The notes beneath the pieces are model-generated. The model saw only the letters and a list, made by a program, of their open reading frames with translations, did not search any database and was not told the origin of the DNA. A DNA stretch of 64,000 bases from Hyphomicrobiales bacterium. Its GTDB lineage: Bacteria; Pseudomonadota; Alphaproteobacteria; Rhizobiales; Rhizobiaceae. Location of the stretch: assembly GCA_900468805.1 (NCBI GenBank), contig UEIF01000033.1:1-64000 (forward strand), given 5' to 3'. The position numbers were made by a program, and so were the translations under genes. Shown piece by piece: positions 18,924-28,225 of this stretch (position 1 is its first letter; every line of letters starts with the position of its first letter).

Positions 18924-21026
18924 ATGCTCAGAAACGATATCCAATTCCCCTACGGCGCCGTCTATTTCCGCAAGTCCAATCCGCCGCGCGACGACTGGGA
19001 ACGCGACTACACGACAGCGGGCGAAGACGGCCTCAACATCTTCCGCCACTGGTTCATGTGGAGCGCGATCGAGGTGGCCCCGGGCGTCTACGACTGGGAG
19101 GAATATGACCGCCAACTCGATCTAGCCGCCAAGAACGGCATCAAGACTATTATCGCCGAACTTATTCATGCAGTACCGGACTGGGCGGTGCGCAAATATG
19201 CCGATGCGCTGCAGGTCAATGCCGACGGCACCAAGCTCGGTTCCTATATGGGCGTTTCGGCCGCGACTGGCGGCTTTTCCAACAATGGCGGCGGCGCCGG
19301 TGCGCTGACGCTGAATTGCCCGGAAGTGAAGGAAGCCGCCGGCAAATTCCTGACCGCACTCGCCACCCGCTACAAGGACCATCCGGCGATCTACGGCTAT
19401 GACGTCTGGAACGAGGTCAACTATTCCGCCGATGTCGATTACAGCAGCTATGCCAAGGCCGCCTTCCGCAAATGGCTGGAGAAGAAATACGGCAGCCTGA
19501 AAGTGCTCGCCAAGGCGTGGCATCGCTACAGCTATGCCGAATGGGAGGATATCGAGCCGCCGGTCCATATGGCCCCCTACCCGGAATGCATCGACTGGCT
19601 GCAGTTCAAGCGCGACAACTTCTATGGCCAGATGCAGTGGCGCATCGATACGATCCGCGCCGTCGATCAGAAGAACGTCATCGCCGCCCACGGCATATCC
19701 GGCGCGATCCCCAACATGGCCGCCAATGGCTGCGACGACTGGCTCGCCGCCTCCAAGGTGGAAATCTACGGCTTCACATGGATCCAGGCCCGTAAGGGCA
19801 CCGAGCCCTGGAAGACCTGGTACGGTGTCGACATCAATCGCGCCGCTGCCCGCGGCAAGCCCTTCTGGCACGCCGAGCGTCAGGGCGGCCCACTCTGGCT
19901 GCAGCCGCAGGTGATCGGCCGCGACAAGGAAGACGGTCGCGTCGCCGAGCCCGAGGATATCCGCATCTGGAGCATGACCTCCTTTGCCGGCGGCGCCCGC
20001 GGCGTCCTCAATCTGCGCTGGCGCCCGCTGCTCGACGGCCCCCTCTTCGGCGCCTTCGGCGCCTATGGCATGGACGGCAGCCGCACGCCGCGCTCCGACC
20101 TGCAGAGCGCCATGGCGAAATGGGCGAACGACCCGGCGCAGAAGACACTCTGGGACGCAAAGCCGGTGCGAGGCGAAGTCGGCATTCTCGTCGTTCCCGA
20201 AACGCAGGAATGGGATTACCTGCTGAATTACGACCGCAAGGAAAAGCCCTATCCGGAAGCCATGTGGGGCGCCTATCGTGCCTTCCTCGGGCAGGGCTTG
20301 CAGCCGGATTGGGTGCATATCGACGATATCGACGCCTACGACTTCCTCTATTTCCCCTACCCGATCATGTTCACCGCCGAGCAGGCAGCGCGCCTTAAGA
20401 CCTGGGTTGAAAAGGGCGGCACGCTGATTGCCGAAGCCTGCCCCGGCTATTTCGGCGACCGCGGCCATGTCGGCCAGGTGCAGCCGAATATGGGACTCGA
20501 CGAGGTCTTCGGTGCGCGCGAGGAAGAAGTGGAGTTCATGCCCGATATCGGCAATCGCATCCACTTCACGTTCGATGATATCGCCGTCAATGGCGGCGGT
20601 CTCCTGCAGTCTTACCGCCTGACCGGCGGAACCGGTCGCGGCGCGTTCGACGGCGGCCGTCTTGCCATCGTCGAAAACCGCTTCGGCAAGGGCCGCACCC
20701 TGTTGATCGGCACCAATCCTTCGGTCGCCTTCTATCGCACCGACGGCAAGAGCAATGCCGCCTTCTTCGCCGAACTGGTGAAATGGAGTGGCAAGGCGCG
20801 TCATGCGACGCTTTCCAATGATGCGATCTTCGCCCGCATCCACAGGGGTGAGAACGGAAGCTTCCTCTGGCTGGTCAACCCGACACGCACTGCCCAAACG
20901 ACGACGGTCACGCTCGCGGACGGAAAACTGTCCGGCAGCAAGCCCGCCTGGCCGGTCAACCACGCCTATGATGCTGGTCGTATCGAAGTGCCGGCTCGCG
21001 ATGTCCTGATCCTGCCGCTGGCCTGA
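18924..21026 (+). CDS. Beta-galactosidase, GH42 type
   Basis: 700 residues with no signal peptide. The TIM barrel opens with FPYGAVYFRKSNPPRDDWERD and RHWFMWSAIEVAPGVYDWEEYD. The acid/base is the Glu of YDVWNEVNY (about residue 163) and the probable nucleophile is the Glu of FWHAERQGG (about 318). The GATase-like trimerisation domain spans about 410-620 (RGEVGILVVPETQEWDYL), followed by a short C-terminal beta domain ending in PARDVLILPLA. It should hydrolyse terminal beta-galactosides in the cytosol. It closes the importer and hyi-glxR operon. The exact glycoside is not predictable. Confidence 0.9.
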   Translation: MLRNDIQFPYGAVYFRKSNPPRDDWERDYTTAGEDGLNIFRHWFMWSAIEVAPGVYDWEEYDRQLDLAAKNGIKTIIAELIHAVPDWAVRKYADALQVNADGTKLGSYMGVSAATGGFSNNGGGAGALTLNCPEVKEAAGKFLTALATRYKDHPAIYGYDVWNEVNYSADVDYSSYAKAAFRKWLEKKYGSLKVLAKAWHRYSYAEWEDIEPPVHMAPYPECIDWLQFKRDNFYGQMQWRIDTIRAVDQKNVIAAHGISGAIPNMAANGCDDWLAASKVEIYGFTWIQARKGTEPWKTWYGVDINRAAARGKPFWHAERQGGPLWLQPQVIGRDKEDGRVAEPEDIRIWSMTSFAGGARGVLNLRWRPLLDGPLFGAFGAYGMDGSRTPRSDLQSAMAKWANDPAQKTLWDAKPVRGEVGILVVPETQEWDYLLNYDRKEKPYPEAMWGAYRAFLGQGLQPDWVHIDDIDAYDFLYFPYPIMFTAEQAARLKTWVEKGGTLIAEACPGYFGDRGHVGQVQPNMGLDEVFGAREEEVEFMPDIGNRIHFTFDDIAVNGGGLLQSYRLTGGTGRGAFDGGRLAIVENRFGKGRTLLIGTNPSVAFYRTDGKSNAAFFAELVKWSGKARHATLSNDAIFARIHRGENGSFLWLVNPTRTAQTTTVTLADGKLSGSKPAWPVNHAYDAGRIEVPARDVLILPLA

Positions 21027-21755
21027 TCAGCGTGCGGCAAGCTGCTCGACCCAGCCGCCTTGCGAAAGCGCGGCGCGGTCGAGTTCGCTTTCGATGCGGC
21101 CGGCCTGCATCAGCACGGCCCGGTCGCACATATGCGCGACGACGCCGGGATCGTGGCTGACGAGCACGAAGGTCATTCCATGCGAGGCCTTGAGGTCGTT
21201 CAGCAGGTTCAGGATTTCGGCCTGCACCGAAACATCGAGCGCCGAGGTCGGCTCATCGAGCAGCAGCAGCTTCGGTTTCAAAAGCAGCGCACGGGCAATC
21301 GCCACACGCTGCCGCTGGCCGCCGGAAAGCTGATGCGGATAACGTCCGGCAGCGGCAGCCGGCAGGCCGACCTGATCGAGCGCAGTGCGCACCTCATTCT
21401 CGACATTGCGCGCCCCTCGCAACGCCAGCGGCTCGCCCAGAATGCGGGAAATGCGGTGGCGCGGATGCAGCGAGGAATAGGGATCCTGAAACACCATCTG
21501 GATATTGGAGCGCAGTGCGCCGATGATTTTGTGCCCCGGCTGCAGCGCCTCATCAAAGACCGTGATGGAGCCTTGCCAATGGGTGTTCAGCCCGGCGACA
21601 GCACGCAGCGCCGTCGTCTTGCCGCAGCCGGAGGGACCGATCAGCCCAAACGTCTCGCCCGGCGCAACCTCGAAGCTGACACCACGTACGGCGGTAAAAC
21701 CCTTGCCGCCGCTCTGAAAAGTCACGGAAAGATCGGAAACGGAGAGCGCGCTCAT
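21027..21755 (-). CDS. ABC transporter ATP-binding protein, DppF type
   Basis: 242 residues with Walker A GPSGCGKTTALRAV, signature LSGGQRQRVAIARAL and Walker B LLLLDEPTSALDVS. It is the last gene of a five-gene Opp/Dpp import set and starts inside the stop codon of the preceding ATPase (4-nt ATGA overlap). It is shorter than a typical DppF (about 320 residues) because it lacks most of the oligopeptide C-terminal extension. Its stop codon abuts the stop codon of the convergent GH42 gene. Confidence 0.93.
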   Translation of the reverse strand: MSALSVSDLSVTFQSGGKGFTAVRGVSFEVAPGETFGLIGPSGCGKTTALRAVAGLNTHWQGSITVFDEALQPGHKIIGALRSNIQMVFQDPYSSLHPRHRISRILGEPLALRGARNVENEVRTALDQVGLPAAAAGRYPHQLSGGQRQRVAIARALLLKPKLLLLDEPTSALDVSVQAEILNLLNDLKASHGMTFVLVSHDPGVVAHMCDRAVLMQAGRIESELDRAALSQGGWVEQLAAR

Positions 21756-22576
21756 GCCTCGTCTCCGTAAACCGGCAGCCGTGTCCCGTAGGTCGCCGCC
21801 GAAGGCCGCGCCGCCCAGAGCGCCCGCGTATAATCCGATTTGGCATTGGCAAGATCAGCCGACGCCATCTGTTCCTCGATCTTGCCATGCCGCATGACCA
21901 TGACGCGGTCGGCATAACGCGAGACCTGCTGCAGATCATGGCTGATGAGCAGCAGCCCCATACCGAGTTCTTCGGTCAGCGACCGCAGCAAGGTCAGGAT
22001 CTGGTCCTGCAGACCGCGATCCAAAGCCGATGTCGGCTCATCGGCGATCAAGAGTTTCGGCCGGTTGATCAGCATGGCCGCGATCATCACGCGCTGCCCC
22101 ATTCCGCCGGAAAGAGCAGCCGGAAAGCTCGAATAGACACGCTGCGGATCGGGCAAACCGACCTTATCCAGCATATCGAGCGCCCGCTCGCGCCGTTCGC
22201 CAGACGATAGTTTCGTGTGCAGAAGTAGCGCCTCTTCGACCTGCCGGCCGACCTTGTGGGCCGGGTTCAGCGAATATTTCGGATCCTGCAGGATCAGCCC
22301 GATACCACTACCGCGCAGCCTGTTCCAGCCGGACGCAGGCAGCGTCGTCAGCTCCTGCCCGTCGAAGGTTAGACGCTTTGCCCGCACCTCCGCTCGACGT
22401 GGCAGTAGCCCCATGATTGCGCGACCGGTCATGGACTTGCCGGAGCCCGATTCACCGACCAGCGCCACGACCTCGCGACCCACCGAGAAGGAAATGCCAT
22501 CGACGACGCGCACCGGCCCTGCCTCTGACGGAAAGGCGATCGACAGATCCTCGACGGAAAGCAGCGGCTCAGTCAT
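21752..22576 (-). CDS. ABC transporter ATP-binding protein, DppD type
   Basis: 274 residues from the ATG at 22576, where it overlaps the permease stop by 8 nt. Walker A is GESGSGKSMTGRAIMG, the signature is LSGGMGQRVMIAAML and Walker B is LLIADEPTSALDRG. It pairs with the following ATPase. A longer frame starts at 22606 inside the permease gene but lacks a ribosome site. The substrate class (peptide, nickel, opine or sugar) cannot be set from the ATPase. Confidence 0.93.
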   Translation of the reverse strand: MTEPLLSVEDLSIAFPSEAGPVRVVDGISFSVGREVVALVGESGSGKSMTGRAIMGLLPRRAEVRAKRLTFDGQELTTLPASGWNRLRGSGIGLILQDPKYSLNPAHKVGRQVEEALLLHTKLSSGERRERALDMLDKVGLPDPQRVYSSFPAALSGGMGQRVMIAAMLINRPKLLIADEPTSALDRGLQDQILTLLRSLTEELGMGLLLISHDLQQVSRYADRVMVMRHGKIEEQMASADLANAKSDYTRALWAARPSAATYGTRLPVYGDEA

Positions 22577-23426
22577 GGCGCGGATCCAGAATATCGCGCA
22601 GGCCATCGGCCAGCATGTTGAAGGCGAAGGAGGTGATCAGGATGGCAAAGCCAGGTACAGCCGCCACCCACCATTGATCGAAGATTACCTGCGTTCCCTC
22701 CGATACCATCGAACCCCATTCCGCTGTCGGCGGACGCACCCCGAGACCGAGGAAGCCGAGGCCTGCGGCAGCAAGGATAATGCCCGAGAGGTCAAGCGCC
22801 AGACGAATGATCGCCGAAGGCAGCACCAGCGGCAGGATGTGCCCCCAGAGTAGCCTTACGCCGCGGATACCAACCATTTCGGCCGCTGCCAGATAATCGC
22901 TCCGCCGCAGCGCCGCCGTCTCGACGCGGGCCTGGCGCGCGTAGGCGGGCCAGCTTGTCAGCGCCAGCGCCAGCGCACCGTTGATCAAGCCCGGCCCCAT
23001 GATCGCGACAAAGGCAAAGGCCAGCAGCAACCGCGGAAAGGACATGACGATATCGGTAATCCGCATCAGCACGCGCTCGGTCATCCCGCCGAAGAAACCC
23101 GAGAGGATGCCGACGAGAATGCCGAGCGGCGCCATCAACAGCACGACGACGAGCACCAGCAGCAGCGTTGGCCGCGCGCCATAGATGATGCGCGACAGAA
23201 TATCCCGGCCGAAACCATCGGTGCCGAACCAGTGCGCAGCATCAGGCGGCATCAGGCGATTGGCGGTTTCCTGCAAGTTAGGATCATAGGGCGCAATCAG
23301 CGGCGCAAGCAGCGCAAGCGCCAGAATGAAAAGCACGACCGCACCACCCACCGCCGCCGAAGGCGAGCGCAGCACGCGCCGCAGGAAAGATGGGCCGCCG
23401 AGCGGCGCCTGGACGATCGCGCTCAT
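22569..23426 (-). CDS. ABC transporter permease, DppC type
   Basis: 285 residues. TM1 lies near 22-45, then the WFGTDGFGRDILSRIIYGAR motif, with the EAA loop around AAAEMVGIRGVRLLWGHILP. It starts within the stop codon of the DppB-type gene (4-nt overlap). It is the membrane channel partner of that gene in the second Opp/Dpp importer. Confidence 0.94.
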   Translation of the reverse strand: MSAIVQAPLGGPSFLRRVLRSPSAAVGGAVVLFILALALLAPLIAPYDPNLQETANRLMPPDAAHWFGTDGFGRDILSRIIYGARPTLLLVLVVVLLMAPLGILVGILSGFFGGMTERVLMRITDIVMSFPRLLLAFAFVAIMGPGLINGALALALTSWPAYARQARVETAALRRSDYLAAAEMVGIRGVRLLWGHILPLVLPSAIIRLALDLSGIILAAAGLGFLGLGVRPPTAEWGSMVSEGTQVIFDQWWVAAVPGFAILITSFAFNMLADGLRDILDPRHD

Positions 23427-24505
23427 CGCTTCCTTCCCGATTCCAGCCGCGCGACGCCTAGATCGGTCAGTGCATTGAGAAGCACAAAGGAGGCACCGAC
23501 GACAAGCGTCGCGCCGAGGATCGCCGGCATGTCACCGGCAAACATCGCCGTCGTCAGATAGCGGCCGATACCCGGCCAAGCAAAAACGGTCTCGGTCAGC
23601 ACGGCGCCTTCCAGCAGGCTTGCATAGGAAAGGGCAATCACTGTCAGCAGCGTCCCGGAAATATTCGGCAGGATATGGATGAAGACGATGCGGCCGAGGC
23701 TCGCGCCTTTGGCGCGCGCCGTCGTCACATATTCCTGCCCGAGTTCGGTAAGGATCGCGGCCCGCGTCAGCCGCGAAATCGCAGCAAGCGCATGGAAGGC
23801 CAGCACGATTGCCGGCAGCGCCAGATGCGCCAGCGCGTCGCGAAAGGCGCCGGCCTTGCCCGATATCCAGGTATCAACAAACGCAAAGCCGGTGACCGAT
23901 TTGACCGTATATTGGAAGACGACATCCGCCCTGCCCGGCCCCGGCGCCCAGTGTAGCCGCGCATAGAACAGCAACAACATCAACAGGCCAAGCCAGAAGA
24001 TCGGCACGGAATAGCCGAAGAGCGAGACGAAACGGGCAAGCCCATCCACCCATGTCCCCTGCCGCATGGCAGCGGTTATACCGAGCGCAAGTCCGATGGC
24101 GGCACCAAGAATGATCGCAGCCGTCGCAAGCTCGATCGTCGCCGGAAAGGTGCGAGCGATATCGTTTGCGACGGGTTGACCGGTCGAGATCGACTGACCG
24201 AAATTCCCTGAGAGTGCCGTCTCGACATAACGGAAAAACTGCACGGGCAGCGGCTGATCGAGCCCAAGTTCGAGGCGCGCCTGTTCATAGGTCGACTGGC
24301 TGGCATGATCGCCGACGAGCTGCAGCGCCGGATCGATCGGCGAAAGCCGCGTCATCGCGAAGGTCACCAGCGCCAGTCCGAAAAGCGTCAACGCAAAGGA
24401 CCACAGCCACTTGAGAAGCGGCCAGACGAACGACAACTCCCGCCAGCTGTTGCGCTGGCGGGAGTTGGTCATGTCGGCATTGTCAGTTGTTGCCGTTTGC
24501 GGCAC
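23423..24505 (-). CDS. ABC transporter permease, DppB type
   Basis: 360 residues from GTG 24505, which directly abuts the binding-protein stop codon. An ATG at 24472 would give 349 residues. Neither start has a strong ribosome site of its own, so translational coupling to the upstream gene is likely. It has the family TM pattern, the LSPIDPALQLVGDHAS periplasmic segment after TM1 and the EAA loop TTARAKGASLGRIVFIHILPN. Confidence 0.92.
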   Translation of the reverse strand: MPQTATTDNADMTNSRQRNSWRELSFVWPLLKWLWSFALTLFGLALVTFAMTRLSPIDPALQLVGDHASQSTYEQARLELGLDQPLPVQFFRYVETALSGNFGQSISTGQPVANDIARTFPATIELATAAIILGAAIGLALGITAAMRQGTWVDGLARFVSLFGYSVPIFWLGLLMLLLFYARLHWAPGPGRADVVFQYTVKSVTGFAFVDTWISGKAGAFRDALAHLALPAIVLAFHALAAISRLTRAAILTELGQEYVTTARAKGASLGRIVFIHILPNISGTLLTVIALSYASLLEGAVLTETVFAWPGIGRYLTTAMFAGDMPAILGATLVVGASFVLLNALTDLGVARLESGRKR

Positions 24506-26092
24506 TTATTTTGCTACCTTGTCGTAATAGACCTGGTCTGCGTTCAGACCCTGCGCATAGTTCTTCACCTTGTCGCTTAGCACGACCTGGTCATTGCCTT
24601 GAAGCATGAAAACGAAGGGCGAGCTTGCCTGGATCTTCTTCTGCAGATCCTGATAGAGCGCGGCACGCTTGGCGGCATCCTGTTCCTTCACCGCAGCAAG
24701 CGTTTCGTCGGTCAGTTCCGGGATCACCCAGCCGGCCTGCTTGGCAACCGTATTGGCCGAGTTGTCCTTGTTGATTGCAAAGGCGCTGGCGTTGGAATGT
24801 GCGTCGAAATAGTCCGGGATCCAGTAGCGCAGCGTCATCTCGAACTTGCCGGAGCGGCCGCGGGCATAGATGTCGCTCGCAACACCCGGCTGGATGTCGA
24901 GCGTGATGCCAGCCTGGGCAAAGGTCGACTGCAGCGACTGGGCGATCGACAGGAACGGCTGGTCGTTGAAGACGATGAATTCGATCTTGAACGGCGTCTT
25001 GATTCCGCCATCGGAAAGGATCTTCTTTGCCTTCTCGACATCGAGCTTGAAAGGCGTGTCGCTGAGCGCACCGGGGAAGCCGTTCGGCAGGAAGGCCTGA
25101 TGAACGCTGCTCTGGCCGCGCAGCAGGTTCTTGGTGATGCCGTCATAGTCGACAAGGTAACGCGCCGCTTCCCAGAAAGCCGGGTTGCCGAGCGTCGGGT
25201 TCGCCTTGCTGTTCAGCAGGATATAGTCCTGACGGGCGGAGGGAACGGAGAGCACCTTGATGCCGCTCTTGTCCTTCAGCGCTTCGATCTGGTCGGCGGA
25301 CAGGCCGCGGGCGATATCGGCATCGCCCTGCTCGACGAGCAGGCGACGGGCGCCGACGTCAGGCACGTTGCGGATGATGACGCTTTCGAGCGTCGGCTTG
25401 TCGGAGGAATTGGCATTGGCCTGCAGCACCAGCGCCTCATGCGGCGTGTAGGTGGCGATCGTGTAGGCACCGCTGCCGGCCGAATTGGTCTTCAACCAAG
25501 CATTGCCGAAATCATTGTCCTTGGCCTGCGGCGAAACCGTCTGCTCGTCGACGATAGAGGCGATCGGCGCCGTCAGCAGCGAGAGGGCAAAGCCTGAACC
25601 GACATCGGCCGTCCAGGTGAGCTTGACATGCTTGTCGTCAACCTTGGTGACGGCAGCATCGACATTGTCGGCCTTCCAGCCGAGTTCGTTGAGAATGAAG
25701 GCCGGCGACTTGTTGAGCTTCACGGCGCGCGTCAGCGAGAAGATCACGTCTTCGGGGCGAACCGGATTGCCGGACGCGAACTTGGCATCAGAAAGCGCGA
25801 ACGTCAGGCTCTTGCCATCGCTGCCGGCTTCCCAGCTAGCGGCAAGTGCAGCCTCGATCTTCGTGCCGTCATCGCGGTTGGACTGCACGAGGCGCTGGTA
25901 GAGATTGTTGAAGGACTGAACGGTCGTCAGCTCGAAGCCTTCGGCCGGGTCGAAGCTGACGGCATCGTCGATCGACTGGGCAACGACGAGCACATTTGCA
26001 GGCGTTTCGGCGTGAACGGCCGGCGCGCTGAATGCCAGCGCGAGGCTGAAGACGGTGCCGAGCAGCTTGGCGCGACTGGTAATGATGGACAT
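24506..26092 (-). CDS. ABC transporter substrate-binding protein, family 5
   Basis: 528 residues from the ATG at 26092, preceded by GAGGGGAG. It has a Sec signal peptide (LLGTVFSLALAFSAPAVHAE). The mature protein has SBP_bac_5 features: FDPAEGFELTTVQSFNNLYQRLVQ near the N-terminus, then FASGNPVRPEDVIFSLTRAVKLNK. It captures ligand in the periplasm for the four downstream importer genes. It follows a small AhpD-like gene by 28 nt. Ligand unknown. Confidence 0.92.
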   Translation of the reverse strand: MSIITSRAKLLGTVFSLALAFSAPAVHAETPANVLVVAQSIDDAVSFDPAEGFELTTVQSFNNLYQRLVQSNRDDGTKIEAALAASWEAGSDGKSLTFALSDAKFASGNPVRPEDVIFSLTRAVKLNKSPAFILNELGWKADNVDAAVTKVDDKHVKLTWTADVGSGFALSLLTAPIASIVDEQTVSPQAKDNDFGNAWLKTNSAGSGAYTIATYTPHEALVLQANANSSDKPTLESVIIRNVPDVGARRLLVEQGDADIARGLSADQIEALKDKSGIKVLSVPSARQDYILLNSKANPTLGNPAFWEAARYLVDYDGITKNLLRGQSSVHQAFLPNGFPGALSDTPFKLDVEKAKKILSDGGIKTPFKIEFIVFNDQPFLSIAQSLQSTFAQAGITLDIQPGVASDIYARGRSGKFEMTLRYWIPDYFDAHSNASAFAINKDNSANTVAKQAGWVIPELTDETLAAVKEQDAAKRAALYQDLQKKIQASSPFVFMLQGNDQVVLSDKVKNYAQGLNADQVYYDKVAK

Positions 26093-26120
26093 GGAAAACT
26101 CCCCTCGGGTGATGAAAAAG

Positions 26121-26651
26121 TCAGTTGGCGCCTTCGGCAAAAGCCTTAAGCTCGGGGTCGAAATCGACCTCGACAACATTGATGTAGACGGCAGTGGCGA
26201 TCATGATGCCGGCAAAGGCGACGAGATCGACGAGCACCTTGGTGTCGTAGCGCGCCTTCAACTCGGCCCAGATATCGGCAGGAATGGCGTTGGAATCGGC
26301 GACGATTGCCGTGCCAAAACGTTTAAGCAGCCGTTCGGTATCGCTCAACTCCAGGGCATCGGGGTTGAACCCGCTCTTGATCAGTGCCCGGCGAAAGAAG
26401 GTGATGGCGATATCGGACTTCAGCGCCTTGGAGATCGAATGCGAGAAGATCCAGATCTCGCGATCGCTGATAGCGGGGTTGAGCTCGGCTCTGAGCGTGA
26501 ACCATTCGGCATAGATGCGATGTGCTTGCGGCGAATGCAGCAGCGTCCGCTTCATATTGGTCATGTTGCCGCGAACCCGCACTTCCTCGTCATGCGCTGT
26601 GCGAATCTCTTCGGAAGCGGTGTCGTAATCGATATGGGGAAGCTGACTCAT
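26121..26651 (-). CDS. Carboxymuconolactone-decarboxylase/AhpD-like protein without the CxxC motif
   Basis: 176 all-helical residues. RTLLHSPQAHRIYAEWFTLR followed by ISDREIWIFSHSISKAL and a C-terminal VLVDLVAFAGIMIATAVYIN resembles the AhpD/CMD fold. The redox CxxC of AhpD is absent; the sequence has no cysteine at all. A peroxidase-reductant role is therefore unlikely, and a decarboxylase or structural role is possible. It is the first gene of the second Opp/Dpp operon, which hints that it modifies the imported compound. The family call is moderate. Confidence 0.6.
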   Translation of the reverse strand: MSQLPHIDYDTASEEIRTAHDEEVRVRGNMTNMKRTLLHSPQAHRIYAEWFTLRAELNPAISDREIWIFSHSISKALKSDIAITFFRRALIKSGFNPDALELSDTERLLKRFGTAIVADSNAIPADIWAELKARYDTKVLVDLVAFAGIMIATAVYINVVEVDFDPELKAFAEGAN

Positions 26652-26736
26652 GCAGATTGCTCTTTCTTTGTGCGATAAAGGCTAACGAGGTGGCGAGATA
26701 TTGTGCAGTCCATATTCATCCAGCTTTTCCACCTTT

Positions 26737-26787
26737 TGACGAAAAATATTCCGCAGAACGTTACCGGGAAAAACGAACTTTTCGTCA
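26737..26787. promoter_or_regulatory. Inverted repeat and TTGACA element in a divergent promoter region
   Basis: In the 230-bp region between the divergent operons, TGACGAAAA (26737-26745) and TTTTCGTCA (26779-26787) are perfect inverted arms 33 nt apart. A TTGACA hexamer preceded by C (26819-26824) follows and points toward the amino acid importer. The layout suggests operator sites plus a -35 element, but no clear -10 is visible. Confidence 0.4.
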
Positions 26788-26881
26788 CAGATATATCAGT
26801 ATTCCGTATTGGGCGTTCTTGACATCAGCGCGCACAAACGACACGATGAAACCGGTTTCAATCGTACATAAGGGAGTGATC

Positions 26882-27553
26882 GTGCGGTTCGACCTTTCGA
26901 TCCTCTTGCCCCATCTGGGCTTTCTTGCGCAAGGCGCGCTGCTGACGGCAGAGGCCTGTGCTCTGGCGCTGATCGGCAGCATTATCATGGGCGCTTTCGT
27001 CGCCATTGCGCGCACCTCATCATCCGCAGTTCTGCGCAGGATCTCGTTCGTCTACGTCGATATCTTCCGCAACGTGCCCTTCATCGTGCAACTGTTCTTC
27101 TTCTATTACGGCCTGCCGGAGATCGGCATCTATATCGATGCCTTCACCACGGGCGTCGTTGCGCTGTCGATTGCCGGCGGCGCCTATGCCTCCGACGTCA
27201 TCCGCGCCGGCATTCTGGCGATCGATCCCGGCATCATCGAAGCCGCAGAAGTAAGCGGCCTGTCCCGCCGGGTGACCTTCACCAAGATCGTGTTGCCGAT
27301 CGCGCTTAGAACCTCCGTTCGCCCACTCGGCTCGGTGCTGATCAACATGGTCCTGACCTCCTCGATCCTCTCGACCATCACGCTTAACGAGCTCACCGGC
27401 TCGGCCCAGATCGTCGTCTCGCAGACTTACCGGCCCTTCGAAGTCTATGTCGTGCTGCTGGTCGTCTATGCCGTGCTGACCTATCTCGTTTCGCTTGGCA
27501 TCGCCCTCCTCCACCGCCGCCTGAACCGCGACATGATGGAGGCCGTAGCCTGA
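26882..27553 (+). CDS. Polar amino acid ABC transporter permease (HisQ/GlnP type), first
   Basis: 223 residues from GTG 26882, with AGGGAG 5 nt upstream. An ATG at 26846 lacks a ribosome site. Features are LTAEACALALIGSI, the DIFRNVPFIVQLFFFYYGLPE signature and the EAA loop EAAEVSGLSRRVTFTKIVLPIALR. The family forms heterodimeric channels for amino acids or opines. It overlaps the next permease by one base (TGATG). Confidence 0.93.
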   Translation: MRFDLSILLPHLGFLAQGALLTAEACALALIGSIIMGAFVAIARTSSSAVLRRISFVYVDIFRNVPFIVQLFFFYYGLPEIGIYIDAFTTGVVALSIAGGAYASDVIRAGILAIDPGIIEAAEVSGLSRRVTFTKIVLPIALRTSVRPLGSVLINMVLTSSILSTITLNELTGSAQIVVSQTYRPFEVYVVLLVVYAVLTYLVSLGIALLHRRLNRDMMEAVA

Positions 27554-28224
27554 TGCGTTTCTCCGATTTCACACCCTTCGATATCTGGCTGCTGCTGCAA
27601 GGCCTTAGCGTCAGCCTCGGCCTGTTCTTCTCGACTTCGCTGATCGGCCTCCTGATCGGCACATCATGGGCAGTCTGCCGCTTCTATCGCGTGCCGGTGC
27701 TGACGCCTGTTATCACCTTCTTCGCCGAACTCCTGAAGAACTCGCCCGTGCTGGTGCAGCTCTTCCTTGTCTTCTTCGGCCTGCCCGGCCTCTTCCATAT
27801 CCGCATCACACCGACAACGGCCGCGATGATCACGCTGTCTGCCAATTCGGCGGCCTTCGTCTATGTCATCGCGGTCTCGGCAATCGAATCCATCGGCCGC
27901 GACCAGATCGAGGCCGCCCGCGTCTTCGGCCTCACCCGCTGGCAGGTGCTGCGCCATGTCGTGGCGCCGCAGGCCACGGCCTTCGCGATCGGCCCGCTGA
28001 CAGCGCTTCTCGTCAACCAGCTGCAGGTCACCTCGCTGATCTCGGTCATCGGCGTCGTCGATCTCACCAAGATCGGCAACATCCTCAACCTGCGCACGCT
28101 GAAGCCCTTCATCGTCTGGACGGTGGTCGGCCTGCTCTACTACGCCTGCGCCAAGCTGCTCGCATGGCTCGGTGCCCGCTTCGAAAACCGCCTCAGGGCG
28201 CATGCCGCCTGGAGAGGGCTCTGA
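27553..28224 (+). CDS. Polar amino acid ABC transporter permease, second
   Basis: 223 residues. FFAELLKNSPVLVQLFLVFFGLPGL is the family signature and QIEAARVFGLTRWQVLRHVVAPQA is the EAA loop. It is the partner of the preceding permease and overlaps it by one base. Confidence 0.94.
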   Translation: MRFSDFTPFDIWLLLQGLSVSLGLFFSTSLIGLLIGTSWAVCRFYRVPVLTPVITFFAELLKNSPVLVQLFLVFFGLPGLFHIRITPTTAAMITLSANSAAFVYVIAVSAIESIGRDQIEAARVFGLTRWQVLRHVVAPQATAFAIGPLTALLVNQLQVTSLISVIGVVDLTKIGNILNLRTLKPFIVWTVVGLLYYACAKLLAWLGARFENRLRAHAAWRGL

Positions 28225-28225
28225 T

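Noticed and set aside
19122..20963. A 613-codon minus-strand open frame opposite the GH42 gene
   Set aside because: Explained by the codon bias of the GH42 gene on the plus strand.
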